From contig CM066033.1 in the NCBI GenBank assembly GCA_033557465.1, positions 1,355,111,834 to 1,355,175,833 of the forward strand: a stretch of DNA of 64,000 nucleotides. The letters run 5' to 3'. Made by a program: the position numbers and the translations under genes. The notes beneath the pieces were generated by a model. The model was not told where the DNA came from. It searched no databases and worked only from the letters and a program-made list of their open reading frames with translations. This DNA is from Ichthyophis bannanicus (lineage: Eukaryota; Chordata; Amphibia; Gymnophiona; Ichthyophiidae). Shown piece by piece: positions 1-10,513 of the stretch (positions are counted from its first letter, which is position 1; every line of letters begins with the position of its first letter).

Positions 1-400
1 AGCTTCCTTCTGGAGTTCGTAAGATGGTAACACATATAGTTTGTCAAGATGTGCTTGGAAATTCTTCTTTATCAAGCCTGTGGCTCCCAATACAATGGGA
101 AATATTTCTGAATCTTTCTGCTATATTTTCTAGGGTTCTGACTGCATTTCTTGGTACTTCAGGATCTTCTGCCTTTCCATGCGATTCACAGAATAATCAC
201 TTGGAACTGACACCTCAATGCTGTTCTGGTGTTTTTCTCCTTTACCACTATCTCTGGTTTCCTCCCATCCATTTTCTTATCTATCGGGATGGGAATGTCC
301 CATGTGATCATAACCTCTTCATTCTCTGTAATTCTCTTAGGGTCATGATCCCAGTGCTTTTCAGGCACAGTGATGTTGTATGAGGTGTGCTATTTTGTTG
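1..400 (-). mobile_element. LINE remnant, C-terminal restriction-like endonuclease region
   Basis: On the - strand the peptide around 370-190 reads ITWDIPIPIDKK followed by GRKPEIVVKEKN. It continues in shifted frames to FPIVLGATGLIKK and an HLDKLYVL stretch near 100-10. This pattern (WD-P-P-D, R-P-x-I-V, then D-x-x-V, K-Y, and I-P-I-V-x-G-A-x-G) is typical of the C-terminal endonuclease of R2/R4-like LINEs that carry a restriction-like nuclease. Stops and frameshifts break it, so it is a decayed 3' fragment, cut at its 3' side by the window edge. The exact clade is not decided. The + strand frame open at 24-383 is the shadow of this remnant. Confidence 0.5.
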
Positions 401-732
401 CTCCTTTTTGTATAGAAATTTTCCACCATCAGAGCTTCACAACCAGCTATGAAGTGAGCATTGTCTCGTGTCTGGATCTCTGAGTGCCACATCATTTATT
501 GATCTTTGGTGTTTGACCTCTGCTTGTCTTCCTGTCTTAGAGGACCAGCACTCTAGGTGACTGCCTAGTTCACCTAATGGTAGCACCGGCCCTGCCTGGT
601 GCTCTCTGAGAATGGACCCAGCTGTCAATTTTGCAAATCAGAATTTTATTCTTTTCATTCTTCTGGATTTCTGTATTGAACCAATCTTTCATTCAAATTC
701 CTTTTACACTCTTCTTGCATCTGCTGAAGTTC
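401..732. other. No gene recognised
   Basis: AT-rich sequence between the LINE remnant and the CR1 fragment. The short open frame on the - strand (437-628) has no recognisable motif and no sign of coding constraint. Confidence 0.4.
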
Positions 733-1008
733 CAGACTCTGGAAGTTGTTACCGGAGGATGTAGTAAAGGCTGTTAGTGTAGCTGGGTTTAAAAAAGATT
801 TGGACAAGTTCCAGGAGGAAAGGTCCATAAACCATTATTAAGAAGGGACCCAGGATATCAATGCTTGACCCAGTACAAGCATTGTGGAACCTGTGTCTTT
901 TGGGGAAACTGCTAGGTACATATGACCTAGATTGGCCACTGTTGGAAACAGGATACTGGGCTTGATGGACCTTGGTCTGACCCAGTATGGCATATCTTAT
1001 GTTCTTAG
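733..1008 (+). mobile_element. CR1 LINE, 5'-truncated 3' end
   Basis: Closely matches the last coding part and 3' UTR of the full CR1 at 7855-8137. It encodes the LPEDVV...GFKKDLDKF-type C-terminus and ends with the ACTGGGCTTGATGGACC 3' UTR block and a TTATGTTCTTA tail. It has no 5' part and is not functional. Confidence 0.9.
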
Positions 1009-1809
1009 AAAATGTATTTTTTTCTCCCTAGGACCTGAGCTGCTATTTTGCAACCTGTCAGTTACAAAGGCATTTGAAATAGCAGGCTAAACATCTGTTT
1101 CAATAAATAAATAATTGCTCATCCAGAAATCCATATACCTGGAAGCCAATTCCACATTGTGCATCCCTGGGCTGTCCAGACATCCAGATGGCCCGGGAAT
1201 GCATCAGATTCTGCTCCCACGGGAGCAGAATCACAGCATAGTGGCTGGATGTCCGGGGCAGGCATCCCAGATGTCCAGCCAACTACCAAGCTAGCTCAGC
1301 TAGGCTCCCAAATGTAGCTGCAGTGCCATGCCGTCCTATCGCAATGGCACTGTGGCTCCATTCAGGAGCCATGATCCCCGGCCTCTTTCCCTACAGCCTG
1401 ACCCCCAATCTGGCCTTCTATGGCCAGGGTCAGGCTGTTGGGAACCCCCTGCGCCCCCCTCACCTCTTTAATGAGGCCTGGCTTCACAGTCCCCCGATGT
1501 CCAGGGGGGCATATTCCACTTCGGAGGTGGAATCAGTCCCCTGTCTACATGGCTGACCCCGGACGTACTGGGCCAACCTATGAATTTGCCCTGTACGTCC
1601 AGGGTTGTGTTCCCAACCACCCTCGTTCCTCCCCCAGCCCTCCCCCTCCCGCCCATGAACAGAGCTTCCTGCAAAAGTTGGCTATATGTGCGGGGAGCTC
1701 TGTGGCCGCCAGTGCGATCCGGACATTTAGCAGGCCTGGACATCCAGACCTGCTAAATGAGGTTCGGAATGGCTCCCTTAGTGTAATGTGAAATAATTCA
1801 AAAGTACAT
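1009..1809. other. GC-rich spacer, no gene recognised
   Basis: Contains repeated words around 'gacatccag' in both orientations (1175-1280 and 1735-1755), which suggests an old imperfect inverted repeat. The overlapping open frames at 1323-1791 on both strands reflect GC content and show no domain. Confidence 0.35.
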
Positions 1810-3704
1810 TTTGAATTAATCTCTCTCCCCAGAGCCTGTTGTTTGTTAAGCTTTTCCTGTCCTTGCCTGCCTGAGTGACTCCTCCCCCTGTGTGTGTGGT
1901 AGCCATTTTGAATTAATCTCTCTCCCCAGAGCCTGCTGTTAAGCTTTTTTCCTGTCCTTGCCTGCCTGAGTGACTCCTCCCCTGACCCCCTCCCCCTGAG
2001 GTATCCTGTAACCTTGTTCCTGTTTTCTCCACGTGTGCATAGGCTGTTTTAGTTTGCTTTTCTCTGATCAGAGAAAGGCTGAACTTTTACAGAGCTCTGC
2101 TAGTGAGTGGATTTTTGCCTCCTGGGACATCTTACTGTGAGTTCTAGCTGTTTATTTAATTATTTACTGTTTGTCTAACTGTTGTTTGTTTAATTATTTA
2201 GTGTTTGTCTTAGTGGTGTGCAAGTTTCAGCCTTCTCAGCTGTACTTACCTTGCCTCTCTCAACTGGGCTTTGTGTGGTAGCCATTTTGAATTAATCTCT
2301 CTCCCCAGAGCCTGTTGTTTGTTAAGCTTTTCCTGTCCTTGCCTGCCTGAGTGACTCCTCCCCCTGTGTGTGTGGTAGCCATTTTGAATTAATCTCTCTC
2401 CCCAGAGCCTGCTGTTAAGCTTTTTCCTGTCCTTGCCTGCCTGAGTGACTCCTCCCCCTGACCCCCTCCCCCTGAGGTATCCTGTAACCTTGTTCCTGTT
2501 TTCTCCACGTGTGCATAGGCTGTTTTAGTTTGCTTTTCTCTGATCAGAGAAAGGCTGAACTTTTACAGAGCTCTGCTAGTGAGTGGATTTTTGCCTCCTG
2601 GGACATCTTACTGTGAGTTCTAGCTGTTATTTAATTATTTACTGTTTGTCTAACTGTTGTTTGTTTAATTATTTAGTGTTTGTCTTAGTGGTGTGCAAGT
2701 TTCAGCCTTCTCAGCTGTACTTACCTTGCCTCTCTCAACTGGGCTTTGTGTGGTAGCCATTTTGAATTAATCTCTCTCCCCAGAGCCTGTTGTTTGTTAA
2801 GCTTTTCCTGTCCTTGCCTGCCTGAGTGACTCCTCCCCCTGTGTGTGTGGTAGCCATTTTGAATTAATCTCTCTCCCCAGAGCCTGCTGTTAAGCTTTTT
2901 CCTGTCCTTGCCTGCCTGAGTGACTCCTCCCCCTGACCCCCTCCCCCTGAGGTATCCTGTAACCTTGTTCCTGTTTTCTCCACGTGTGCATAGGCTGTTT
3001 TAGTTTGCTTTTCTCTGATCAGAGAAAGGCTGAACTTTTACAGAGCTCTGCTAGTGAGTGGATTTTTGCCTCCTGGGACATCTTACTGTGAGTTCTAGCT
3101 GTTTATTTAATTATTTACTGTTTGTCTAACTGTTGTTTGTTTAATTATTTAGTGTTTGTCTTAGTGGTGTGCAAGTTTCAGCCTTCTCAGCTGTACTTAC
3201 CTTGCCTCTCTCAACTGGGCTTTGTGTGGTAGCCATTTTGAATTAATCTCTCTCCCCAGAGCCTGTTGTTTGTTAAGCTTTTCCTGTCCTTGCCTGCCTG
3301 AGTGACTCCTCCCCCTGTGTGTGGTAGACATTTTGAATTAATCTCTCTCCCCTGAGCCTGCTGTTAATCTTTTTCCTGTCCTTGCCTGCCTGAGTGACTC
3401 CTCCCCCTGACCCCCTCCCCCTGAGGTATCCTGTAACCTTGTTCCTGTTTTCTCCACGTGTGCATAGGCTGTTTTAGTTTGCTTTTCTCTGATCAGAGAA
3501 AGGCTGAACTTTTACAGAGCTCTGCTAGTGAGTGGATTTTTGCCTCCTGGGACATCTTACTGTGAGTTCTAGCTGTTTATTTAATTATTTACTGTTTGTC
3601 TAACTGTTGTTTGTTTAATTATTTAGTGTTTGTCTTAGTGGTGTGCAAGTTTCAGCCTTCTCAGCTGTACTTACCTTGCCTCTCTCAACTGGGCTTTGTG
3701 TGGT
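1810..3704 (+). repeat. Four tandem ~475-bp units in the CR1 5' region
   Basis: Units start with TTTTGAATTAATCTCTCTCC at 1810, 2285, 2760 and 3236 and are nearly identical. The last ends at 3704. Each unit contains a nested ~98-bp near-duplication (the same opening recurs about 98 bp into the unit). GCCATTTTG, which resembles a YY1 site, occurs before both sub-copies in most units, and a CACGTG E-box occurs once per unit. The array lies just upstream of the CR1 leader, so these look like promoter monomers comparable in layout to mouse L1 monomers. Promoter activity is an inference. Confidence 0.85.
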
Positions 3705-4032
3705 ACCCCCATCCCCCTGCTGAGGTTTAAGGACAGGGTACCTTGTAACTGCCCTCTTTAATAGGACTTATCTCCCCCCCTCCCTCCCCAGCACCCACCC
3801 ACCCCTGGGGAAATTGTAGTTTTATAGGTACTTGGACATCTTAGAGGAAAGGGGCTGCTCTCAGGTGCAGCTCTTAATCCAAATCAGTCATACACAGAGG
3901 ACCTGTGATTAATTAGCTTCAGGTACACAGGGTGTATTAGGGGTATTAGATACACTTTTATTAGTATAAGCATCTACACCAATCCTTATTATATACCGAT
4001 TTAAAAGACCTAAACACAAGCTTTAAACTCAG

Positions 4033-4953
4033 ATGCAGTCAGAGGTCCAGCAACGAGATGGGGGTTCTCCAGTCTTTTGCATCGAGTGTCACATGTATGA
4101 TTATATCCCAGTTGGTGAGAGGTCCTACATATGCACTAAGTGCAGGGAGCTCTTTGCTCTCAGGGAACGAGTCCGTTCTCTAGAGGCTAGAGTAGCAGAC
4201 CTGGAAGACATAAGAAAGACAGAGAAGTACATGGACGAGACCTACAGGGATATAGTCCTGAAGTCCCACCTCCAGTCTGGCAGCATCCCTGTTGCCATGG
4301 AGGAGAGAGGTCACGTGACAGGAGAGCATCACCCTGGTGTGGCAGGAAGTGATCCTGTAACTAGGACCTGTCCTCCAGGTGATGTAAAACCCTCTCGCAC
4401 CGAGGACGTTTCTCCAGGGCCATGTCCCCATGAGGGGAGGGTCAGGACAGCTGTTATAGTTGGTGATTCAATCATTAGGAATGTAGATAGCTGGGTGGCT
4501 GGTGGACGTGAGGATCGCCTGGTAACATGCCTGCCTGGTGCGAAGGTAGCAGATCTCACGCACCGCCTAGATAGGATCATAGATAGTGCTGGGGGGGAGT
4601 CTGCTGTCTTGGTACATGTTGGTACCAATGACATAGGAAAATGTGGTAGGGAAGTTCTGGAGGCTAAATTTAAGCTTTTAGGTAGGAAGTTGAAATCCAG
4701 AACTTCCAGGATAGCGTTCTCCGAAATGCTTCCTGTTCCACGTGCAGGACCCAAAAGACAGGCAGAGCTCCGGAGTCTCAATGCGTGGATGAGACAATGG
4801 TGCAAGGATGAGGGTTTTGGATTTGCTAGGAACTGGGGAACATTCTGGGGAAAGGGGGGGCTCTTCCGAAGGGATGGGCTTCACCTTAATCAGGATGGGA
4901 CCAGACTGCTGGCATTAACCTTTAAAAAAGAGATAGAGAAGCTTTTAAACTAG
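4033..4953 (+). CDS. CR1 ORF1 protein with SGNH/GDSL esterase domain
   Basis: 306 residues, uninterrupted. The N-terminus has two C-x2-C pairs (C16/C19 and C34/C37) that probably bind zinc. Residues about 40-62 (LRERVRSLEARVADLED) look like a coiled coil. A serine/proline-rich linker follows, then a GDSL/SGNH-hydrolase-like domain from about 138. The blocks are visible: GDS at 144-146, GTND at 197-200 and D281-x-x-H284. In CR1/L2-type LINEs ORF1 binds RNA and multimerises, and the esterase domain's exact role is unsettled. ATG 4033 was chosen because the conserved Cys region follows directly. ORF2 begins 57 bases after the stop. All catalytic residues are present. Confidence 0.88.
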   Translation: MQSEVQQRDGGSPVFCIECHMYDYIPVGERSYICTKCRELFALRERVRSLEARVADLEDIRKTEKYMDETYRDIVLKSHLQSGSIPVAMEERGHVTGEHHPGVAGSDPVTRTCPPGDVKPSRTEDVSPGPCPHEGRVRTAVIVGDSIIRNVDSWVAGGREDRLVTCLPGAKVADLTHRLDRIIDSAGGESAVLVHVGTNDIGKCGREVLEAKFKLLGRKLKSRTSRIAFSEMLPVPRAGPKRQAELRSLNAWMRQWCKDEGFGFARNWGTFWGKGGLFRRDGLHLNQDGTRLLALTFKKEIEKLLN

Positions 4954-5009
4954 AAAATAGGGGAAAGCCGACAGTCACCCAGGAGCGCACGGTTCGGACA
5001 AAGGTATCC

Positions 5010-7960
5010 TTGAAGGATACTACCAAAAGCAGTGAGGTTCCAAAAGGGAGTATAGTAGCCCAAATGCCCTTGAGTAAGGAGCAGACAGAGCATAAAGATT
5101 CCCCATTACCCATGCCTACCAATAGCCAGATTAATATTAATAAAATACAGTCTCTAAAATGCTTGTATGCCAATGCTAGAAGTCTAAACAATAAGATGGG
5201 AGAATTAGAATATATAGCATTAAATGAGAGGTTAGATATGATTGCACTCTCAGAGACATGGTGGAAGGAGGATAACCAGTGGGACACTGTGATACCTGGA
5301 TACAAACTATATCGTAATGATAGAGCTGAACAAATTGGTGGAGGGGTTGCACTCTATGTTAGAGAGGGCATTGAGTCAGAAAGGATTAAAGTTTTGCAGG
5401 GAACAAAATATGCTGTAGAATCTCTATGGATTGAAATTCCATTTATGAAGGGGAAGGTGATGGCAGTGGGAGTATACTATCGACCACCTGGCCAGAATGA
5501 ACAAATGGATGATGAAATGCTCAAAGAAATCAAGGAAGCTAACAAAAGCCACAACAGAGTAGTAATAATGGGTGATTTCAATTACCCCGGTATCGACTGG
5601 GACAGTGTCACAGCAGGACAAGCTAAAGAGATAAAGTTTCTAGATGAAATGAATGACTGCTTCTTGGAGCAGCTGGTTCATGAACCGACCAGAGGGGAAG
5701 CCATACTGGACCTAGTCCTTAGTGGAACGCCAGATCTGGTGCAAGAAATAAGGGTGTTGGGACCACTTGGCAATAGTGATCATAGTATGATCATGTTTGA
5801 TTTAATCAGTGGAGGACAGATAGTAAAGGAATCCACAGTACTACCTTTTAACTTTCAAAAGGGTGACTATGATAGAATGAGGAATATAGTTCGGAAAAAA
5901 CTAAAAGGAGCGGTTCCAAAGGTTAAAGACTTACAGCAAGCTTGGGTGTTATTTAAAAATACTATCCTCGAAGCCCAGACCAGCTGTATTCCACGCATTA
6001 AGAAAAGTGGAAGAAAGTCCAAAAAACTGCCAGCATGGTTTAAAGGTGAGGTCAGAGAGGCTGTTGCTGCCAAAAGAGCAACCTTCAGAAAATGGAAAAA
6101 AAGTGCCAAATGGTGAAAACTGGAAACAGCACAAGCACTGGCAAGTTAAATGCAAAGCATTGATAAGGCAGGCAAAGCGGGAATTTGAGAAGAAACTTGC
6201 TACGGAAGCAAAAACACGAAATAAAGACTTTTTCAAGTACATTCGTAGCAAAAGGCCTGTGAGAGAGTCAATTGGACCATTAGATGATAGAGGGGTAAAA
6301 GGTGCAATAAGAGGAGACAAGGCTATAGCAGAGAGACTGAATGAATTCTTTGCTTCGGTCTTTACTGAGGAAGATGTAGGGGTGTTACCCAAGACTGAAG
6401 TGGTATTTAAAGGTGATACTGCAGAGGAATTGAGAGAAATATCGCTACACCAGGAAGATATATTACAACTATTTGATAAACTGAATAGTAGCAAATCACC
6501 TGGACCGGATGGTATACATCCCAGAGTGTTGAAAGAACTGAAATATGAGATTGCAGACCTGTTATTGGTAATCTGTGAACTTTCATTAAAATCATCTGTA
6601 ATACCTGAAGATTGGAGGGTCGCCAACGTAACACCAATTTTTAAAAAGGGTTCCAGGGGTGACCCGGGAAATTACAGACCGGTGAGCCTGACGTCAGTAC
6701 CAGGGAAAATGGTAGAAGCCATCATAAAGAACAAAATTACACAGCATGTAGATAGTCATGGCCTAATGGGAGACAGCCAACATGGCTTTAGACAAGGAAG
6801 ATCTTGTCTTACTAATCTGATATGTTTTTTTGAAGGTGTGCATAAACAGGTAGACAAAGGTGAGTCGGTTGATATAGTGTATCTGGACTTTCAGAAAGCT
6901 TTTGACAAGGTCCCCCATCAGAGACTTTTGGCGAAGCTAAAAAGTCATGGGATAGGAGGCAGTGTACTATTGTGGATCGGGAACTGGTTAAAAGATAGAA
7001 AGCAGAGGGTAGGGCTAAATGGCCAATATTCCCAATGGAAAAAGGTGAATAGTGGAGTACCCCAGGGATCTGTACTGGGTCCGCTACTTTTTGACATATT
7101 CATAAATGACCTGGAAAAGGGAATAACTAGTGAGGTAATCAAATTTGCAGATGACACAAAGCTGTTTAAAGTTGTTAAAACCCAAGAGGATTGTGGAAAA
7201 CTGCAGGAGGATCTGGATAAATTGGAAGACTGGGCATCCAAATGGCAGATGAAATTTAATGTGGACAAGTGCAAAGTTATGCACCTAGGAAAGAACAACC
7301 CACACTATAGTTACAAGATGCAAGGCTCCACATTAGAAACCACCACCCAGGAAAAAGATTTAGGAGTCATCGTGGATAACATGTTAAAACCCTCCGCCCA
7401 GTGTGCAGCGGCGGCCAAGAAAGCAAATAGAATGCTAGGTATCATAAGGAAAGGGATGGAGAATAAAACAAAGGATATTATAATGCCTCTGTATCGCTCC
7501 ATGGTACGACCGCACCTTGAATATTGTGTGCAATTCTGGTCACCGTATCTTAAAAAGGACATAGAGTTATTAGAAAAAGTACAGAGAAGAGCCACCAAAT
7601 TGGTGAAGGGGATGGAAGGCTACTCCTATGAAGAGAGGCTAAAAAGGTTAGGGCTCTTTAACCTAGAAAAGAGGCGGCTGAGGGGAGATATGATAGAGGT
7701 GTATAAATTAATGAATGGAGTGGAACGGATTAAACGTGGATAAATTGTTTACGCTATCAGAATATAGAAGGACTAGGGGGCATGTAATGAAGCTACAGGG
7801 TAAACTATTTAAGACAAATAGGAGAAAATATTTCTTCTCTCAACGTGTAATCAAACTCTGGAATCTGTTACCGGAGGATGTAGTAAGGGCTGTTAGTATA
7901 GCTGGGTTTAAAAAAGGTTTGGACAAGTTCCTGGAGGAAAGGTCCATAAACCACTATTAA
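5010..7960 (+). pseudogene. CR1 ORF2: AP endonuclease plus reverse transcriptase (two frameshifts)
   Basis: An endonuclease domain occupies the first frame (5010-6116): LYANARSLNNKMGELE, ALSETWW, VIMGDFNYPGIDW and GNSDHSMI match the exonuclease/endonuclease/phosphatase fold used for target-primed reverse transcription. A frameshift near 6090-6115, at an A7 run, moves to the frame of 6007-7743. That frame carries the RT: YRPVSLTSVPGK, YLDFQKAFDKVPH (motif A), [10 protein letters not shown] and KFADDTKLF (F-A-D-D catalytic box), then the CR1 C-terminal region [15 protein letters not shown]. One extra base near 7728-7731 shifts the last 77 residues into the frame of 7715-7960. All domains are recognisable, but no single full-length product can be made. 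Confidence 0.88.
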
Positions 7961-8189
7961 AAAGGGACCCAGGATATCAATGCTTGGCCTAGTACAAGCA
8001 CTGCAGAACCTGTGTCTTTTGGGGAAACTGCTAGGTACGTATGACCTAGATTGGCCACTGTTGGAAACAGGATACTGGGCTTGATGGACCTCGGTCTGAC
8101 CCAGTATGGCATTTCTTATGTTCTTATGTTCTTATGTAGTAGTAGTATTTCTGATCTTCGTTGATTCATAGACTTGCAGAAAATACCAT

Positions 8190-8574
8190 GGGACATGTTT
8201 ATTAAAGTGTGCTAATGGTTAGCATGTGAGAAACACAAGACCGCAATAATGGCTGCCACATGGTAAAATAGCCAGCACAATAAAGATCCAGTGCTAACTG
8301 CTGGGTGTGTAGGAGTGGAGAGTGAATGTGGACTGCACGGTACAGTTGCAGTTAGCACTGGTAACACCACCTTAATGAGTGGTGTTAAGTGCATCCTCAT
8401 TCATTGCAAATGAAGTTTGGGCACAGTGAAGTACGTCTTAGTGTGATAACTGTAGGGCGATGCTAGGCATGCCCTCAACAGTTAACGCATGGCCTTTACA
8501 CTTATCGCGTGCTAAGTTTTGATATTAGCACGCAATAAATGCAGAAACTTGCCACACTTTAGTAAAATGCCGCC
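8190..8574. repeat. MITE-like repeat with imperfect terminal inverted repeats
   Basis: The left end (GGACATGTTTATTAAAGTGT) is roughly complementary to the right end (ACACTTTAGTAAAATGCC). The interior is rich in words built on 'gcta' and 'gttagc'. The left end resembles the ends of the hairpin repeats at 17137 and 39856. No transposase is present. Confidence 0.4.
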
Positions 8575-8586
8575 ATAGGTTTTAGA

Positions 8587-9000
8587 GGCTCTTTTAATAA
8601 AGCCTGCCATGTGGTTAATGTGCATTTTAGCATGCAGTTACTGAGCATGGGGGCTGCAATAATCGTTACCGTGTAAGTATAACAGCTGCCACTCACTAAA
8701 ACACACATTAATTGCCTGTTGCATAAAAGGGCAGGGAATGGGTATAGTTTGGGCAAAGAGAGCACATTGCAGTTAGCATGAGGGGTGCATATTGCATGCT
8801 CATTGTCCATATGGTAGTTAGCACAGGTGCACTGAACAACACCTCTGTGGGAGGTATTAGGTAAACTCATATTAATTGCGAATGCCAATGCAGCACATTA
8901 GGGTACAGTTCCATACACCAATTCCAGGGTCCTACTGGACGCGCTTCTGACACCACACAGTAAGTGCAGGCCCTTGCTGAAGTCTTAATAAAAGGACCCC
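8587..9000. repeat. MITE-like repeat, TTAGA flanks
   Basis: Starts GGCTCTTTTAATAAAGC and ends CTTAATAAAAGGACCCC, which are partly complementary. TTAGA occurs directly outside both ends (8582-8586 and 9001-9005), consistent with a 5-bp target duplication. It is non-coding. The - strand frame at 8559-8888 has no motif. Confidence 0.4.
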
Positions 9001-9005
9001 TTAGA

Positions 9006-9779
9006 CTTTTAAATAATCCCTTTGAGCATTCTAGGATCAACCATGTTAGGAAAACTCACAAATTACTTTATTCTCACTAGATTTGATTGGTATTATTTAG
9101 TATGATGTCACAAATAGTATCAGCTATTTCATAACCATTGTGAAGCAGTTCATAACGGTATTTTAAACATAGCTTCTCCCAAGAGTTAAAGGAGCTGCTG
9201 GGGAGCTGCTTAAAAGATTTAAGCAGTAATGATTTAGCAGTAAAATTATTAATTGAAAGGCATAAGCATTAATTCATTCTCTACATACGTTTGAGGTATT
9301 ATGCAGCACACATCAGATGCAGCTTTGTTTTAATAACATTATCTTCCATTGTTGTCATATAGTAGCACTTTTTAGACTGACAAGAGTTTTATTTTGTTGT
9401 ATCCTCCAAACACTCCTTATGTAAGCAATAATGCTGTTGAGTCAGTATTATTGCATCATTTCCGTTATCCTCTCTTTATATGTGCATGTTGCAACTCACC
9501 TAGTGAAAATTTGATAGGCGAGAGATAAATACAGTAAATGAAATGAAATCCTATTATTGAATACCCTCTTCTTCATCCAGGGATATCTCACCACAAGTAC
9601 AGTTGGCTATGGCATACGAACCCAATTGATATAGGCACTATTATTTAATGAGTGTTTGAAATACACTAAGCAAATGTCTCGCCTCATTCTAAAAACTGTG
9701 TGTGTGGAATATTAGAGAATAGAGTTTGCATACCAGCAGGCATGTCATTAAGATGTCATTTCTTCTTCTGTTTGCATAG
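9006..9779. other. ASCC3 intron sequence upstream of the exon
   Basis: AT-rich, with no open frame of interest and no recognisable repeat. It ends in a pyrimidine-rich tract (tcttcttctgtttgcatag) that serves as the acceptor for the exon at 9780. Confidence 0.5.
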
Positions 9780-9931
9780 GCTATGCTGGATATTGCAGCA
9801 AACCAGGGATGGTTAGTGACTGCTTTGAATATAACTAACTTGGTGCAGATGGTGATTCAGGGTCGATGGATTCATGACTCCTCGCTACTTTCATTGCCCA
9901 CCATTGAACAACACCATCTCTACCTATTCAG
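9780..9931 (+). CDS. ASCC3: ASCC3 exon (C-terminal Sec63-like region)
   Basis: A 152-bp exon between an AG acceptor at 9778-9779, preceded by a polypyrimidine tract, and a GTAAGT donor at 9932. It begins in phase 0 and ends with two bases of a codon. The translation includes ANQGWLVTALNITNLVQMV and QGRWIHDSSLLSLPTIEQHH. From memory this closely matches the second Sec63 domain of activating signal cointegrator 1 complex subunit 3. ASCC3 is the ~200-kDa Ski2-like DNA/RNA helicase of the ASCC complex, which acts in alkylation repair with ALKBH3 and in splitting collided ribosomes. SNRNP200 (Brr2) is the nearest paralogue and differs at this segment. The exon is shorter than the usual ORF cut-off and lies 174 bp upstream of DIRS-1. 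Confidence 0.88.
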
Positions 9932-10105
9932 GTAAGTTTGAGCCTGTTTTCTCTTGCTAAAGGTCTAGTTCTTTAATTAATAACTTTCATATCAGCATTA
10001 TATTCCAACAGAGCTCAATTCATTTTGGCCTCTGTTGTAAAAGCAGATATTTGGAGGATATGTGGCAAAGAAAGTGAAAATTTATGAGAGCCTAAAAAAG
10101 GATTT

Positions 10106-10262
10106 TCTCCAGCAACAAGCAGGAAGTCAGTCCTCACATATGGGTGACGTCGGCGCCGACGGAGCCCTCATGCGGAGCAATTCCCCAGCTTTCAAAGAAA
10201 GCCTTTGGGATTGCATCACGCATGCGCGGTCCCCTTCCCGCCCAAGGGTGCCATCTTGCTCA
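10106..10262 (+). repeat. DIRS-1 left inverted terminal repeat
   Basis: The stretch from TCTCCAGCAACAAGCAGG to GCCATCTTGCTCA is the inverted counterpart of 15610-15765. Shared words include CAGTCCTCACATATGGGTGA, GTCGGCGCCGAC and CATGCGC. Confidence 0.88.
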
Positions 10263-10513
10263 TTTTCCCTTTTTCTGTGGAGCCCAACGGACGTAGTCCT
10301 ACTTCCCTCGCGGAAAAAGTGCGTCAAAACTCCCGAAGATTCTCTTCTTCGGCCCGGTTTGACGCCACTTCCCCTTCCCGCCTCGGTTCGGTACACCGGT
10401 ATCGAGTCCGGTCACTTTTTTCGATTTTTTTCTTTAGTGACTAGCGTTCGCGCTTTTTTCCTTTTTCACTGGCATCCCGGTTGTTTGACCTCCCAGGGGC
10501 CCTTTTTCCCCCG

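Larger units (their letters stand above)
1810..8137 (+). mobile_element. Near full-length CR1 LINE with tandem 5' units
   Basis: A CR1-clade non-LTR retrotransposon: tandem 5' region (1810-3704), 5' leader, ORF1 (4033-4953), ORF2 (5010-7960, two frameshifts), short 3' UTR, and a tail of TTCTTATG-type 8-mers at 8108-8137. CR1 elements lack poly(A) and end in short tandem repeats, as here. Most CR1 copies are heavily 5'-truncated, so a copy with its complete upstream region is uncommon. Other CR1 pieces in the window (733, 25358, 31466, 32223, 36693, 41812) match its 3' half. Confidence 0.9.

Noticed and set aside
24..383. 119-codon + strand frame
   Set aside because: It lies opposite the decayed endonuclease-like LINE remnant and has no motif of its own.
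1323..1791. Overlapping GC-rich frames on both strands as a gene
   Set aside because: Compositional frames in both directions, with no domain, splice context or codon bias.
1810..3704. CRISPR-like or satellite array
   Set aside because: Units of 475 bp without spacers, adjoining a CR1 leader. The layout fits LINE 5' monomers.
5867..7598. Several - strand frames in CR1
   Set aside because: Antisense shadows of ORF2.
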